Source: Ryuthela nishihirai (lineage: Eukaryota; Arthropoda; Arachnida; Araneae; Heptathelidae). From it: 64,000 bases of DNA. Shown here piece by piece: positions 23,180 to 35,300 of the stretch (position 1 is its first letter; every line of letters starts with the position of its first letter). The stretch is taken from assembly GCA_038380435.1 (NCBI GenBank), contig JAWZYU010000011.1:85970501-86034500 (forward strand), read 5' to 3'. A model generated the notes under the pieces. That model saw nothing but the letters and a program-made list of their open reading frames with translations, was not told the DNA's origin and ran no database searches. The translations under genes and the position numbers were made by a program.

Positions 23180-24360
23180 TAATTCAAATTTTTCTCTTCA
23201 TATTTGTTACAATCGATTATGTGCTCTAGTGTTTGTATGTTATTGCAGAAAAAACAATTTGGAGAGTTTATTTTTCTGAATTTAAATAGTGTGGAATTTG
23301 TGATAGCTAGATTAGCCTTTATTCTTAAAATCAGATTTCATTTTTCTTTAATCCAAAATTATTAAATTTACTAATGTTATTAGAGATTTGAAATCTGTGT
23401 TCCTACTTTTGTCATGTACCAATTCTGTAATTCTGCCAATAATTTTATTTTTTATGTATAACAAAATAAGGAGAATTTATAGTGTGGCTTAGATCTTTTG
23501 TGTAAGTGTCTACATGTTTATGTTATATTAACATGTGAAGATATCCACTGTAAAATTATGTTTGTAAATTAATGATATTTGAAAGGGTTTTGTTGAAAAA
23601 TGTCTAATGATTTACGGTCTGTAAATAGGAATTTTTTTATTTTTATATTTTAAGGTCCAGTTGATATAATAATAGCAAACATCTCTGCTATAATTACTGG
23701 TTTAGTTACATTAAATTTAAATTTGTGTTCCTAGTTTTCATTTGGGCAACAAAAGACTCCAGATGTGATAGTGGAGTCAGTTAAGAGATCCATCTGTGAA
23801 TAAATGTATATAATTTTTATAACATTAACAGACATATTTTATCAGTGATAGATTTTATAGTTGATTTATCATATTTATTTTTAGATTCAATTCCTGGTAT
23901 TTTATCAGAAATAATGGGTAATGTTGAAATCCAGCAGGGAAAGTTTGGAAGATAATCTCCTCTAACCGACTGAGACATCCCCCGCCCTTCCGACGCTGGA
24001 ATGCCAGGTCTTTCGATCCCTCTGTCCCGGCAGTAAATAAGTTGGCCATCGCTTGTTCAGGATTTTCTGACGCTTAGTTTTCTTTAGTCATTTTGAGCAT
24101 ATTTTGAAATTTGTGGAATTTTCTATCGTGATTCTTAATGTAGATTTTGGATGTTTCCATTTCTCATAGTTCTTAAACGATTTTAGAAGTTGAGTATATT
24201 TGCATATTTTTTGAGTAACACCAATTTTTCTTTGCCCTGGTGGTTTATTGTTCATTTTGCTTTGGTGGCTTAATTTTAATTTATAGTAATAAGTTAGGAA
24301 ATCGGAAGAAACTAACAAAGTTAACAAGTAAGTTTCCATTTGTGTACTTTTTAAACGTAG
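23180..24360 (-). mobile_element. Decayed LINE C-terminus with RNase H and CCHC motif
   Basis: Minus-strand reading, with many frameshifts. YIHLFTDGS (first RNase H Asp) lies near 23795, a downstream AEMFAIII (Glu region) near 23690, FTDRKSLD (next Asp) near 23620, and the LINE C-terminal zinc motif CFFCNNIQTLEHIIDC near 23200-23250. This order is that of I/Jockey/R1-type non-LTR elements with an RNase H domain. A block at 23.93-24.06 kb interrupts it and resembles one at 25.50-25.61 kb. No complete ORF remains. Confidence 0.65.
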
Positions 24361-24877
24361 TTATCGGCGTTATATAGGAAGACTATGAAATTTTAAGAGT
24401 TAATGGGTAATAATCACCCAGACCAAAATTTTAATTATAGTAATATTTAATTCCGTTTTCTACGTTGATGATTTTCTACATTGCCCAGCGATTCTTTTTA
24501 AATTTTTATTCTGCTTCGCCAGTTTATATTTTATATTCGTTCTCTTCTTTCACAGAAAAGTTTTTCAGCTTGTAGTTTTATCCCAATTGACTTTCTTAGA
24601 GTATATATTTTAATTTTCAAAGCGGGTTTCTTTTAACATTTTCTCACGTCATAACATTCCATTATTGATGGAAGATTATGCAAAAACTGAGCAAATAAGA
24701 GACTTAAAATTATGTTAATTCGGATGGCTTATCAGTGGTTTTATCCGATATCCGCATTAAGATTATTCTTTTTCCGCCTAGAGTTTTTAAATGCTGATAT
24801 CCGCGGAAAAAATCGCGGCGAGCTCTAAAGCAAACTTCAGAAAGAGTTCTCTTAAGTGATCATCTTCAGTCGACGTC

Positions 24878-24945
24878 TGGAAAGGAAAATTAGTCTGGTT
24901 GGACCTCCGTAGGCCATGGCTGCATGAGGATTTTATATGTAAATT
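24878..24945 (+). mobile_element. 3' tail fragment of the 30-kb LINE family
   Basis: tctggttggacctccgtagg and ccatggctgcatgaggat match the extreme 3' tail of the LINE at 33.54-33.58 kb and the copies at 12.27 and 47.26 kb. Only this tail is present, the expected product of severe 5' truncation. Confidence 0.7.
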
Positions 24946-25837
24946 TTTCTTAAGGCTTCTACTATTGATGCTAAATATTCGAGTTTCCATAACTCTTTTA
25001 AACACAAACGAACACTTTAAATTTCAATTCTTGATCAAGTATTTATTCAAGATTTAATAAAATAAAAATTAAATTGATTCAAGACCTCTTCAGTCACATC
25101 AATCTGCGGAATTATGTTCCGCGTAGATTTTCCACATCTACGCAGAACGACATCAAAAGTGCTTCATTGCTCTTTAAACACTATCTGTGCAGGGGTTTCG
25201 GACTTGCGAGCTATTTCCAGCAAATTCTGAGTGCCCGGAGCCTTAATCACTATCATTCATTCCGGCGAAAAAGTAGATTTATCCATACCCCCCCCCCCCC
25301 CACCTGTTACTGCAAAGAAAATTGCTAAGCTGCTATGTGCAGAGGCTTGTTTACCGCTGATGATCCCAGAGAGGCAAATCAGGTCCACGGCGTCCCTGGG
25401 AAAGCATATCCACATGGTAGGAGAGATCAAAGGGAGTCTCAAGCCCCGACAATATCTACTCCTGTTGGTGGGCCCCAACCAATGGGAGGAGCAGATCGTA
25501 CCGACGTGAAGAACACCCTGTTGGTGGGACAGGAAGCCAAAGATTTGGTTTTCTTCGAGCGCTCAGACAGGGGAGGCGGTTTGCGTCCATTAAAGATATC
25601 GTACTACAGACGTTTTAGTCGTAGAAGTGTCTCCAAATGCTCAAAGAAGCTTTATTTCACTCTGTAGATTGTCATTAATGATTGCAAAATCTTGTGAAAA
25701 TGTTTGTTGGCCTGTCACAGTGCGATTAACGTCTTGAGCGATCGTTAAAGTGTCTAACACCAAGAGCAGGATTTAATATCAATACGATTTAAATAAATCG
25801 GAATTTGTTGTTGAGAGACTTAACTATGGGACATATT

Positions 25838-26047
25838 ACGTCCCATCTGACGTAAAGCCGTAGCCCAATGTTCAGGAGAACCATGCCAGGTGCACGCTAA
25901 GGAACATGCTGGAATGCGTAGACTTAATGCTTCTATCTGTCTCCCAATAGCTGTTCCAGTGGGTCTCCACTAATCCGAGCCCTCGCGGTTCTTGTGGCCT
26001 GGCAATTTAAGCTCATTGTGTGCAAAAAAAGTGCTGCTCGTAGGTAC
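25838..26047 (+). mobile_element. tRNA-derived SINE, family A (body only)
   Basis: Plus-oriented copy lacking the tRNA head. cgtcccatctgacgtaaagc, gtgcacgctaaggaacatgc, tctgtctcccaatagctgtt and gtgtgcaaaaaaagtgctgc align block by block with the full-length copy at 49624-49993. Confidence 0.75.
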
Positions 26048-26929
26048 TACAACCCTGAAAGTTTTACAACATTAACAGGATGATTTTAACAAACATTTTC
26101 CGAAATACGCTTTCCTTAATATCAGCAATTGACATGCCAGATCGCGTAACTTTATAAAATTGCATGGAATTTTGCTACCGACCTTGGATAAATGACTGAA
26201 AGTTGATCGCAATGGAAATAGGATCTTTGAAGAGAGTTCGTACAGACCTTATACAAGGAGCAAAAGCAGCTGCTAATCGATATATCGCTGTTAGAACTGA
26301 CTAATGCAAAATGCTCACCTTTCGAAACTGTAGCTAGTTCCCTAACCAGTTATGGCCAGATAAATCTTGATTGCATATCAAGTATGAATAGAAGTAGGCA
26401 TGTCATATTTTAAAGTATCCTGAATAAGTAATTTTTCACTGAACTCTAGGTAAAAACAGTTCAAGTATTGATAGTTTATTTTGCAAATATATCCTCCTTT
26501 TGGAGGCCATTTGTAATTTTTGTCCTCTTCAAATATTCGTATCTGATAACATTACCTTTAGTCTATACAGATTTAGTAAATGTTGTAGCACATCAGAAGG
26601 CATCTCAATAGTGAAACCAGCGCCAAGTCCAGCTAATTCTCATAAGAGTTAAAGTTAGCTTCCAGTGACGTAACATAGAAAGCGGTTATAAATGAATGAC
26701 GACCGAGTAATTTTTAGCTTATCATAGTCACTTAATATCAAATCTTTCTATATACGTCGAAAAAGTTCAAATCAATATATGGCTATAAAATAGTTTCAGT
26801 GTTCATGGGCACAAACGTCTGCTTCAGTTATTACGAAGTATCACGTCTTCATGCCCTTTCGTTTCTACTCCTAGAATCTCTTGTGCAATTAAGTATCGAT
26901 AAATTATCACATTAGCCAACCTAATATTA

Positions 26930-27062
26930 ATGTTGGTTGTTTTTACCTGAGCGGAGTTTTTGCCTATAGTGGGCTACATCGCGAGGTAGCAGGGACACGA
27001 AAGGCTTAGGTTGGGGGTAAGGGGACCCAACGGAGAGCTGTTAAGCATGGTAGATGTGTCCA
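26930..27062 (-). mobile_element. tRNA-derived SINE, family A (3' part)
   Basis: gttgtttttacctgagcgga, gtgggctacatcgcgaggta and the ggttgggggtaaggggaccc block match the 3' region of the family. The tRNA end is missing. Confidence 0.7.
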
Positions 27063-28544
27063 TGTATCCCCCGCCCATATATTATTGAAATTAGCCATGG
27101 AAACGTTAGCTGAAGTTTAGAGTTGCCACCGCAAAATTTCAGCTTCCCTTGGGATTTGAGACAAAGTTTTCTTATAGATCTTTGAACCACTGAGCTGAGC
27201 AGATTTAATAGGCCACCGATTAAATGGCTCTGGAAATACAAACAGGAAATGTCATCCACATCGTTTTACAACAGTGACAATTGGCGCCATCACATCCGGT
27301 ACTCTAAGAGGATGAAGCAAGACTTTATTAAACCGGAGGTTGGAAAGTTTTTCCTCAAGAAAACTGAAAGCATATTCAGAAAGTCAGGAAATCACTTTTC
27401 TGAATTATAGCATTAAGATTTCATTTTGAAAACTTTTCAGTTACATTTAACAACTCTTAATTTGTTATTCGAATATAAAAATATTCCCTACCTAGACAAA
27501 GCTTGGGAAACAGACCAAATGGGCAGGTTATAACAAACCGATAGTTTTAGACTGAACTACACAAGGACTTTTGGCTCAGGACAGTTGGGAATGCATAACC
27601 ATGGATCCTTGACGGTTCGTTAACTCTGTAGGATTGTGAAAAGAGCAGTCGCAAGAGGCCCAAAATGGAAACAGGTGAAATGGGCACATTATAAGGACCT
27701 CTTCTCGTTGTAGGGTTAAAGACGATCCATTGATAGAGTCGTAAAGGTTCCAACTTAATGTTGGTAAAAGATCCGATTTGATGACACTTCAGCAACTACG
27801 TTTTAATGAGACAAAAGATGAAACTCGCTAGAAAAGTTAAATTTAGAAAGCAACTACGAAACTAAAGAACGATGGATGTAAAGAACCCGTGTAAAAACGT
27901 TATAATATATTAATTCTTTTCCAACTTCATTTTTTTCAGTAGAAGAGAATTTTCATAAGTACAGGTTCCAAGTTTTATCATATTTCGAAATAATTTATAT
28001 CTGAGCGTAAAGGGCTCTGAATATTTAATTTTTTTTTTATAAGTATGAGAGTTGTTTAATATTAAAAGCCATGCGATCGATTTAGATGCATTTAATGGTT
28101 AAGCAGGAAATTTGTGACTAAGTCATCAGTCAGGAGATGCTTTCAAAATAGCTGAGCTATGCAGATCCCAGCAAGTACAACTTCCTCCTTATGATTCCTA
28201 CTAAAGACTAACTATTTGAGAATAGGCTTAGTTAAATCTGTTTTTACAAAAAGATCTTTGCCACGTAATCAGCGTCCGAAGAAAGAACACGACTGAAATC
28301 ACTGTACGGCAGCAGAGAACTGAATAGAGTTGGAGTGGGGAGGGGGCATGGAGTAATCCGGGGTGTGTGGGCACACATTGTGAAGTTGGCCTAATGGCGC
28401 ATCAGAAAATTAGACTCTTTGCTTTGAGCTCAGCTTGGTGCATTAAAAACAAACTCGCAACTAAAGTTAATGACAAAATCCAAAAAGAAACAAATATAGG
28501 TGAACCAAACTGTAAAAAAGTATATTCTAAAACGACTCAATGGC

Positions 28545-28893
28545 GTGGGTTGGGTCGTTTTACCTCTGAGAGGCACTTTTTTGCACACCATGGGCTAAAT
28601 CGTCAGGTCACATGGACCCCGAAGGCTCAGAGAAGGTTGGGGGAGGGGACCCACTGGAACAGCTGTTGGGAGACAGATGGTAGCCTCCCGTCAAGGTCAT
28701 CCAGTGTGTTCTTTAACGTGCACAGGGTATGGCTCTCCCGCACACGGGGGCCACGGCTTAACGTCCCATCCGACAGACGGTGGCCTTTCCAAGCCCATCG
28801 GTGTCCCCTACTGACTGTGGGCAGGGCGGGGAATTTTGAGGAGATAAATTTCAACGCTGACCCAGCTGGGACTCGAACCTGGGAACTACAACT
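28545..28893 (-). mobile_element. tRNA-derived SINE, family A
   Basis: Nearly complete, well-preserved copy: gggtcgttttacctctgaga, the body blocks gccacggcttaacgtcccat and tttccaagcccatcggtgtc, and a partial minus-strand head with the B-box GGTTCGAGTCC (28870-28883). The tRNA A-box end is cut off or replaced at 28893. A 183-codon plus-strand ORF overlaps it and is not a gene. Confidence 0.85.
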
Positions 28894-29559
28894 CAATGGC
28901 GTGAAACAGCGTAAATGACAAATGATATATAAATTGGGTTATAAAACGCGAAACAGGAACGTAGATTAATTTTGATATTTTAATTAAACATAAAAAAAAA
29001 TATTTAAGATTATGTTCGAGTGTAAGGGATTCGGGACAGCAAGTGATCATGGCTAAAAAATAAGTATTATGCTCACATTTAAAGCAACACAATCGGCTAA
29101 CAGCACAGATCTGCAACGAAATTGCAGTTTTGAATTCTGAAGCAACTTCGTAACGATATTTGCTCATCGATTCTAAAAATATTACTTTTCTTATAGATTT
29201 TTCAGAAATGACATTTGCAAACTTTGTTTTGAATATTTTGTCCTTGCTTAACTTTCTGTTTATTACTGCACTTTGTTTTATTTCTTATTTAAGGACATAA
29301 AAGTGGCAACACGGGGTCCATTTACACAAAAAGTGTAAACACTACCTAGATGACAGTACTGCACGAGGGCCATCAAAAACGAGCACTGAGCAAGCAGTCT
29401 TCATTCTAGTGGCTTAACCATTTTTGTGTAATGTTGAGCACACATTATTGCAAAATCGATGGAAAAGCTATGTCTATAGAAATCTTTTGGTTTGTAGCAG
29501 TTTTGTTGTAAAGAAGAGAAAAACTTGCTCTTTTGTATAAAGTTCATATTTTGGAATTA

Positions 29560-30115
29560 AGCTTGAACACCAGGACGAGCCATGGGGGGCACCTCAGTTA
29601 AAATGGGTGTTGAAGATTAAAGAAATTGGACAAAAGAAAGCATTACAATTTGCAGTGCCAGTTGTTTGGCAGAAACCTAAAAATCATGGAGATGATTGAT
29701 ATTTCCGTTCTTGTGATTCGAAATTCTTTGATAAAAAAGGAATTTTTTGTTCAGTTGTAAGTGTGCTCCAAGCACTGTATCATGGTCATGAGCTACCAGT
29801 TGCCTATCCCTCCAAAACTACTTTAATGGAATCCGGTTCATGTAGCACTGAATTTAGTGACAGATTTAAACTCTGAAAGATTTAATAAACCTGAGCTTCT
29901 CACTCATAATGAATTGAATTGTTTAGTAAGAGTTCTGAAACATCTTTGGGAATGTTCATAAGTTCCAGGATCAAGGCTTTAAAAAAAATTACTTGCTCCA
30001 GAAATATTTTGATATCGTTAGAAGAATCAGTATTTTACTCAAAGAATCTCTGATATATTGTAATGATATTCCACAAGTTGCAAATAAATTGTGAACTATT
30101 AAACATAAAGTAATG
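29560..30115 (+). pseudogene. Uncharacterised arthropod protein family, N-terminal part
   Basis: Reading across frames, DEPWGAP, KALQFAVPVVWQKPKNHGDD, YFRSCDSKFFDKKGIF, HGHELPVAYP, NKPELLTHNELN and YCNDIP appear in order. I recall this word order (PWAP...VPMVWREPxxHxxDCYFC...LPVPxPP...LTQSELNDLVRDL...YCNDI) from a repetitive, unnamed protein family in many arthropod genomes. Stops and frameshifts show it is dead. It breaks off at the 5' end of the LINE at 30.19 kb and resumes after its 3' end at 33.6 kb. Function unknown. Confidence 0.6.
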
Positions 30116-30500
30116 GTAGCTAGGAAGTCACTGGAAGGAGAGCTATGCACCAATCCACTGTGATGATGCATAGAACCGGCCAGGACTAGCACCTAATATC
30201 CGAACCTCCCTTCTCGTGGTGTAGACAGTACCTTTCAAAAGAGATACTCTCTTGTGGAAGTGAACGGAAGGAGAGGGCTGCCAGATTGGTGTGGCCTACT
30301 AATCTGGACAACTATGGCTACTTTTTTTTCTACCCTGCTGAGGAGTGGTCAACCACACAGTCCTGGTGCTGACTATATAAACCAAACTGAATGGAACAGA
30401 GGCTCAGATTGATTCTGGATTCTGATTTTGCTGTACTGGTAGGCTTCCGTGGAGGGAAAATCTTCCGCTGTGTTTTCTACTTGTGGTTTGACAGCCCCAA

Positions 30501-31379
30501 GTGAATAGATTCACAGGATATGTTTATCAGCTGGAGGATAATCCTGAGCAGAGGTCATCGCAAGCACCTGAACTCTTGCTTCTTTTGGCATCGTCAAATT
30601 CTACATTGGAGGAAGTCTTCCAGTGTAGATGGCTTCAGCCTTTAGTGGTGGGGGAATGGGTCTTTGCCCCATGCCTGCGATTAGGGGGCTGTTTGATATC
30701 GTCGGCATTTCCTCTCAATAAACGTAGTTTCTTTAAACATCCCACTAACCATTTTCTCTCCATAGGTAGTTGGAATGTGAGGATGCTGCACAGAGCTTTT
30801 TCTCTTGATGTCCTCACACAAGAATTCCACCGTTATAATTTAGATATTCTCGGCTTGCAAGAGACCAGATGGACAGATAAAGGTCAGATTTTTAAAAATA
30901 ATCTTAAATTTCTCTTTTCCGGGAGAGAGACAATAAACATCACCAAGGTGTGGGTCTGCTTCTCAGCAGACACGCTAGTGATGCTCTTCTAGGATATGAG
31001 TGCATTAAATCAAAGGTTTCTTACAGCAAAATTTCAGACAAGCGTTCAAGACCTGAATGTTATCTGCTGTTATGCCCCCACTGAGGATGAGGATAGGTTT
31101 TACGGGCAACTTCAGGATATTTTGAATTCTGTCAAGAAAGGAGATATTACCCTTGTTCTAGGCGACTTCAATGCCAAAGTTGGTACTGACTCTGACCTTT
31201 GGGGAGGAGTAATAGGCCCTTTTGGTATTGGTAGCTGCAATGGCAATGGGCAACGTCTCCTACAGGTAAGTAAACTCAATGGATTCAGAATAACTAACAC
31301 TACAAACACTCCGACATACATAAGTACACATTGGTTTCACCTGATGGACTGCATAAGAATACGATTGATTATATATTAA
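30501..31379 (+). pseudogene. Endonuclease region of the LINE
   Basis: Two open stretches (30501-30992 and 30996-31379) cover most of an exonuclease-endonuclease-phosphatase domain. The first has SIGSWNVRM (catalytic Asn), LGLQETRW (catalytic Glu) and ends after a frameshift. The second has NVICCYAPTEDEDRFY, TLVLGDFNAKVG (catalytic D and N), and GNGQRLLQVSKLNGFRITNT. This enzyme would nick the genomic target for target-primed reverse transcription. The frame is broken between them, and the C-terminal SDH motif region is lost. Confidence 0.8.
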
Positions 31380-31818
31380 CAGCAAATAGGCTATTTCTGT
31401 TAGGAATACCAGGTCATATAAGGGAGCTGAAATTGGATCTGACCATTACCTTGTTAAAAGTGTCTTGCAACTTAAAAAGTGTAGTGCTAAGGTTAAAAAT
31501 TTACCTTTAATACTGAAGCTCTGAAAAACCCAGTTATAGCTAAGTAACTTATCATGGTAAGCTTTAGTCATTATGACAGTCATGGTTTGCTTACTACTGA
31601 AGTTGAGGAAAAATGGGACCATTTTAAATAGGCTTTTTTGGAAACTACAAGTACTCTTAAGAAAAAAAGGAACAGAGTAGGCAGAATTATTTGAGTGATA
31701 AGGCACTTGAGCTTATTTCGGAAAGAACTGCAGGAGTGCCCTTAATCAATAACCTACTGATCCTAATAGGAAGCATTACAGAGAACTTAAATGTGTAAAG
31801 GATCAATATTAACTGCTG

Positions 31819-33225
31819 ATGAGAATATTTGGCTTGATGGCTTGGCTGACAAAGCCGAGAAAGTGGCTAGACAATATAACAGCAGAGAGCTGTGCCATAG
31901 TTTTCTACCTGAAAAACATAGACAGGTATTCAAAAATTGAAGGACAAACCAAGGTTATAGAAGGTGAGGATTCTATCATGGCTATGCTGGCTGAGCATTT
32001 CAGTGATGTTATATATGCGATAATATGTATATATGATAACAATGTGATTAATTCAACTCCCATTGTTTGTAATGATGATAGATGCATTGATGGCTTTAAT
32101 GTTGTCCCTATAACACAATCTGAAGTTATTTTGGCCATTTCTAAACTTAAACTTCATAAATCCCAAGGGGTAGATGAAATTACTGCGGAAATGCTAAGAG
32201 CTGGGAATATTTGTTACCACTTGGATGACTGAAATTTTGAATATCTTTTATGATAAAGGGATGGTTCCTAGGTAATAATAGCTCTGGAAAAATCACTATT
32301 TTCAAAAAATGATCGCAGTTCTTGCGATCACTATAGGGGTATCAGCCTAGTCTGTTCCAGGTAAAGTTCTTTGCATGATTGTGCTTAATAGAATTAAGAA
32401 TCTGATTGCTCATAACGCAATTGCCTATCAATGTGGATTCAGAAGTGGTAGGAGATGTGTAGACGAGATATTTTCACTCAGGCAGATTCTTGAGAAATGT
32501 TTAGTTTCAGAAACCTTTGGTTGCTGGCTTTGATTTCAGAAAGGCTTTCTACTCTGTTGATCGTCGTAATTTGTGGTTGACTGTGATATCATGGCATACC
32601 ACACAAGTTACTTAACATAATGAAAGCTCTTTATAATGACACTTATTCGTGTGCAAGTTGGTAAGGCTTGTAGCAATTGGCTTAGCATTACTTCTGATGT
32701 TCGACAAGGGTGCATTTTGTCTCCTTTTCTCTTTAGTTTGGTTATTATGTTATGAGAAATTCACTGCAATGGAAAGATTTTGGCCTTAAATGGTCTGGAT
32801 ATACTAAAATTTCCGATTTAGATTATGGTGATGATTTAGCCCTTTAGGCAAACGGTGTTGATGAGATGAACTCTTTCATTCGAGCTGTTGATGAAACTGG
32901 AAGTAGAGTAGTTTTGGTTATAAACAGAGAAAACGAAAGTGATGAAAATTGGTCAGGCAGGCTGCTATTCAGTTTATCTGAATGTTACATAGCTTCCAAG
33001 ATAATTAAACTTGCTCAAGACTAACCAAATACTGGTGATGTGCGGCATGAGATTAACAGACGGATAGGGATTGCTGTCGCGACTGTTAAGAATCTATGGA
33101 GAGTGTGGAGAAATATGCATAAAAAGACTAAAATTAGACTATATAATAGTTTGTTTCTTTCTAGTGTTAGTTATGGTAGTGAAACTTTGACCCTTTGTAA
33201 ACAACAGGTAACTTTATGCTTTTGA
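31819..33225 (+). pseudogene. Reverse transcriptase region of the LINE
   Basis: RT words occur in order but in shifting frames: VILAISKLKLHKSQGVDEIT (32120), CGFRSGRRCVDEIFSLRQIL (32435-32490, the template-grip region), GCILSPFLFS (32710), DLDYGDDLAL (32818) and RRIGIAVATVKNLWRV (33060). Premature stops follow RAG and within the palm. It is non-coding now. Confidence 0.8.
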
Positions 33226-33604
33226 TTCTAGATGCTTACGCAGTATCTTTGGCATTACGTGGTTTAGCTTTTTTAACTAGTGAGGTTAGGCAAAGGTCGG
33301 CAACCTCCTTTAAGCAGCATATTGTGCAGAGAGAGAGAGACTCCGTTGGTTTGGCCATGTTGCCCGTATGGATAATTATAGATTAACGAATAGGGTTATG
33401 AACAGTGTGGCTAAAGTCCTCCGAAAGAGGGTGAAACCTAGGATGTGGTGGGCAGACAATGTGAAACAGGACCTTGTTGGAATTAGTGTGCAGTGGCCAA
33501 ATGTAGCTCAGGACAGATGCTTGGAAAACTAAATTGCACGGTCTGGTTGGACCTCTGTATCCCATGGCTGCTTGAGGATACTGATGAGATGTATGGAGAC
33601 TAGG

Positions 33605-34450
33605 TTCCGGAAAGTTTGAAAGGTGTACTATTGCATAATGGCAATAGGCTCAGTTCTGGTTGTCTATTCGAGACATTTAAAAGGAAACCTATCAAAATCT
33701 TGAGTTATATTTAGAGTAAATGAAGCATAAAGAATACAAGTGGTCACTTTATGGAGATTTCAAGGCGCTATCTATGCTACTTAGTATCAGATATAAAATC
33801 TCCATGTTACCTTTATGAACGGGATATTCGAGCAAGAGATACACTGAACACAAAAACAGTGGCCTCGGAGAACCAGTCGTATGCCTAGCACCAAGAATAC
33901 GCTTTTTTAGACCCTGGAAAAAAATTTACTGCTACCAAGAAAACCATTTTGTAAAGTGTTTAATTTTTGTCAAACTTAAATACTTAGGAATGAGATGGAA
34001 ATTTCTTCCATCTCATTCCAATCAAACTAAAGGAATCTTTTTAGGGCCACAAATGAAAATGCTAGCCAAAGATGATACAATGAAGTATACACGATTTTTA
34101 AAGTCAATCATTCCTGCTGAAAAAGATGCATCTACTGCATTCGAAGATGTAGTTAATAAGATTCAAACTATATTGCTTACAATCTGCTCAAATTTCAAGG
34201 TTCTAGGATGCAACATATCAAAATGCATTTCTTTTTCTCACATTTGGACAGATCCCAGAGACTGAGCAGACGGTGAAGAACAGGATAAAAGCTTTCACCA
34301 AGACAAGGAGATTGAATGCAGATAACAATAAAGATCGAGTACCTCTACTCGATCTTCCTTAGTCTCACGATTGAGGATGAATTGATGAATGATTGAGAAT
34401 GATCACGAACTGCTGGATGTTGGAAAATAAACCCAATGAAATATTCTAAA
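33605..34450 (+). pseudogene. Same arthropod family, central and C-terminal part after the LINE
   Basis: Immediately after the LINE tail the family resumes with ESLKGVLLHNGNRLSS, EYKWSLYGDFKALSMLL, YLYERDIRARD, then KGIFLGPQMKMLAKDD, a 90-codon open stretch (33990-34265) to LGCNIS and a degraded HFLHSH region near 34230, and NCWMLENKPNE near 34400. The expected arrangement in the family is SLKAVLLHNGN..GDLKV..LLG..FLCxWDSR..GPQIRxLL..LGCxMSLKIHFLHSH. Multiple frameshifts; not functional. Confidence 0.6.
33987..34019. repeat. Perfect 14-bp hairpin
   Basis: ggaatgagatggaa (33987-34000) and ttccatctcattcc (34006-34019) around atttc. It sits at the start of the 33990-34265 ORF and probably arose by local snapback; no role is evident. 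Confidence 0.85.
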
Positions 34451-34879
34451 CAAATTTCATTCAAGGAAAAAATTTAGTTGAGTGTCTTAATTCATTTTCT
34501 CGATTACTTCAAGTATTACATTCACATGCGAGGTTTTAAAGTAAAAATTTTAGTATATTCTAAAAATTAATTGTTTCTTAATGTAAAAATATCCTTACGT
34601 GGCACAGAAAAATCAATATCCATTTTCAACACCCTTCAATTATATAAAATCGGTTATCAAAAAGTTTATAGAATTGTTTTAGTTTATTTGCAAACTTGTG
34701 TAAAGCTTTGACAAAACAAGTGGGTGAGCCGCCTGAAGTTGTTTAAAAAAACATGACCAAAGCGGTGCAAATACAACTTCCTCTTTTCGATTCCTGCCAA
34801 AAAAAATAGAACAATTTGAGCAAGCTGATCTCGAAAAGTTTTGTTCCGACCAGGATGATCTTTGCCCGGAGCTCAATAG

Positions 34880-35300
34880 GAAAACCATACCAGTTGGAAC
34901 TGGCAGTGGACAGCCAACATAGCAGATATTACTCCTAATTCTACCAAGTCATTGCCCTAGATTCCTGCATGTCCAGACACCCAATAGATGTTGGTGGGTG
35001 CAGTTAGATTGAGCTGCTGGGGGGGGGGATTTTTGAGAGGAAAGGAGCGAGGCCTAGGCAATATTAGAGGCTACAGAAAGTCAAGAGTATAACACATACT
35101 GACAATGCTGTTGCTAACGACTATGTAATCCAAGGCAAGACTTAGTGTGGAACTCTGCTGTGAAGATTGGAATTGTTGTAGGATTTGGACGTCTAAGTTG
35201 CTGCAGCATACGATTGTCGATAATACTGAAGTGATGGACTTCGAGCCATCTGTAAAGATAGCAATGTTTGTGGACAACACGATTGCTGTCGAAGAAATGC
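34880..35300 (-). mobile_element. LINE RNase H fragment
   Basis: Minus strand: IAIFTDGSKS (35240), then in the next frame TTIPIFTAEFHTKSCLGL (35150-35190), and later NIYWVSGHAGI followed by a stop and GNDLVEL (34930-34990). These are the DGS, AE and WVPGHxGIxGNExAD blocks of the RNase H domain of Jockey/R1/I-type LINEs. Several frameshifts. A further piece (34.68-34.88) probably continues it. A G9 run lies at about 35020. Confidence 0.75.

Larger units (their letters stand above)
30190..33600 (+). mobile_element. Near full-length degraded non-LTR retrotransposon (RTE/CFDP2-type)
   Basis: Plus-oriented. An APE-type endonuclease begins IGSWNVRMLHRA with LDILGLQETRW (30770-30860) and continues with LVLGDFNAKVGTDSD (31150-31190, catalytic GDFN). 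The RT shows KSQGVDEITAEMLRAG (32155), VRQGCILSPFLFSLV (32700) and DYGDDLA (32820, a YxDD box with G). The C-terminal region has VKNLWRV and RLRWFGHVARMDN-like words up to 33530, and the tail tggttggacctctg...gcttgaggat. A GC-richer 5' UTR lies at 30190-30500. Stops and frameshifts interrupt every domain. Clade assignment is tentative. Confidence 0.85.

Noticed and set aside
24787..25005. Minus 72-codon ORF with acidic EDD run, considered as an LDLa exon
   Set aside because: Lacks the six-cysteine spacing and overlaps a LINE tail fragment.
28367..28918. A 183-codon plus-strand ORF
   Set aside because: Almost all of it lies across a SINE-A copy in antisense; it matches no protein and the same accidental ORFs occur in other SINE copies.
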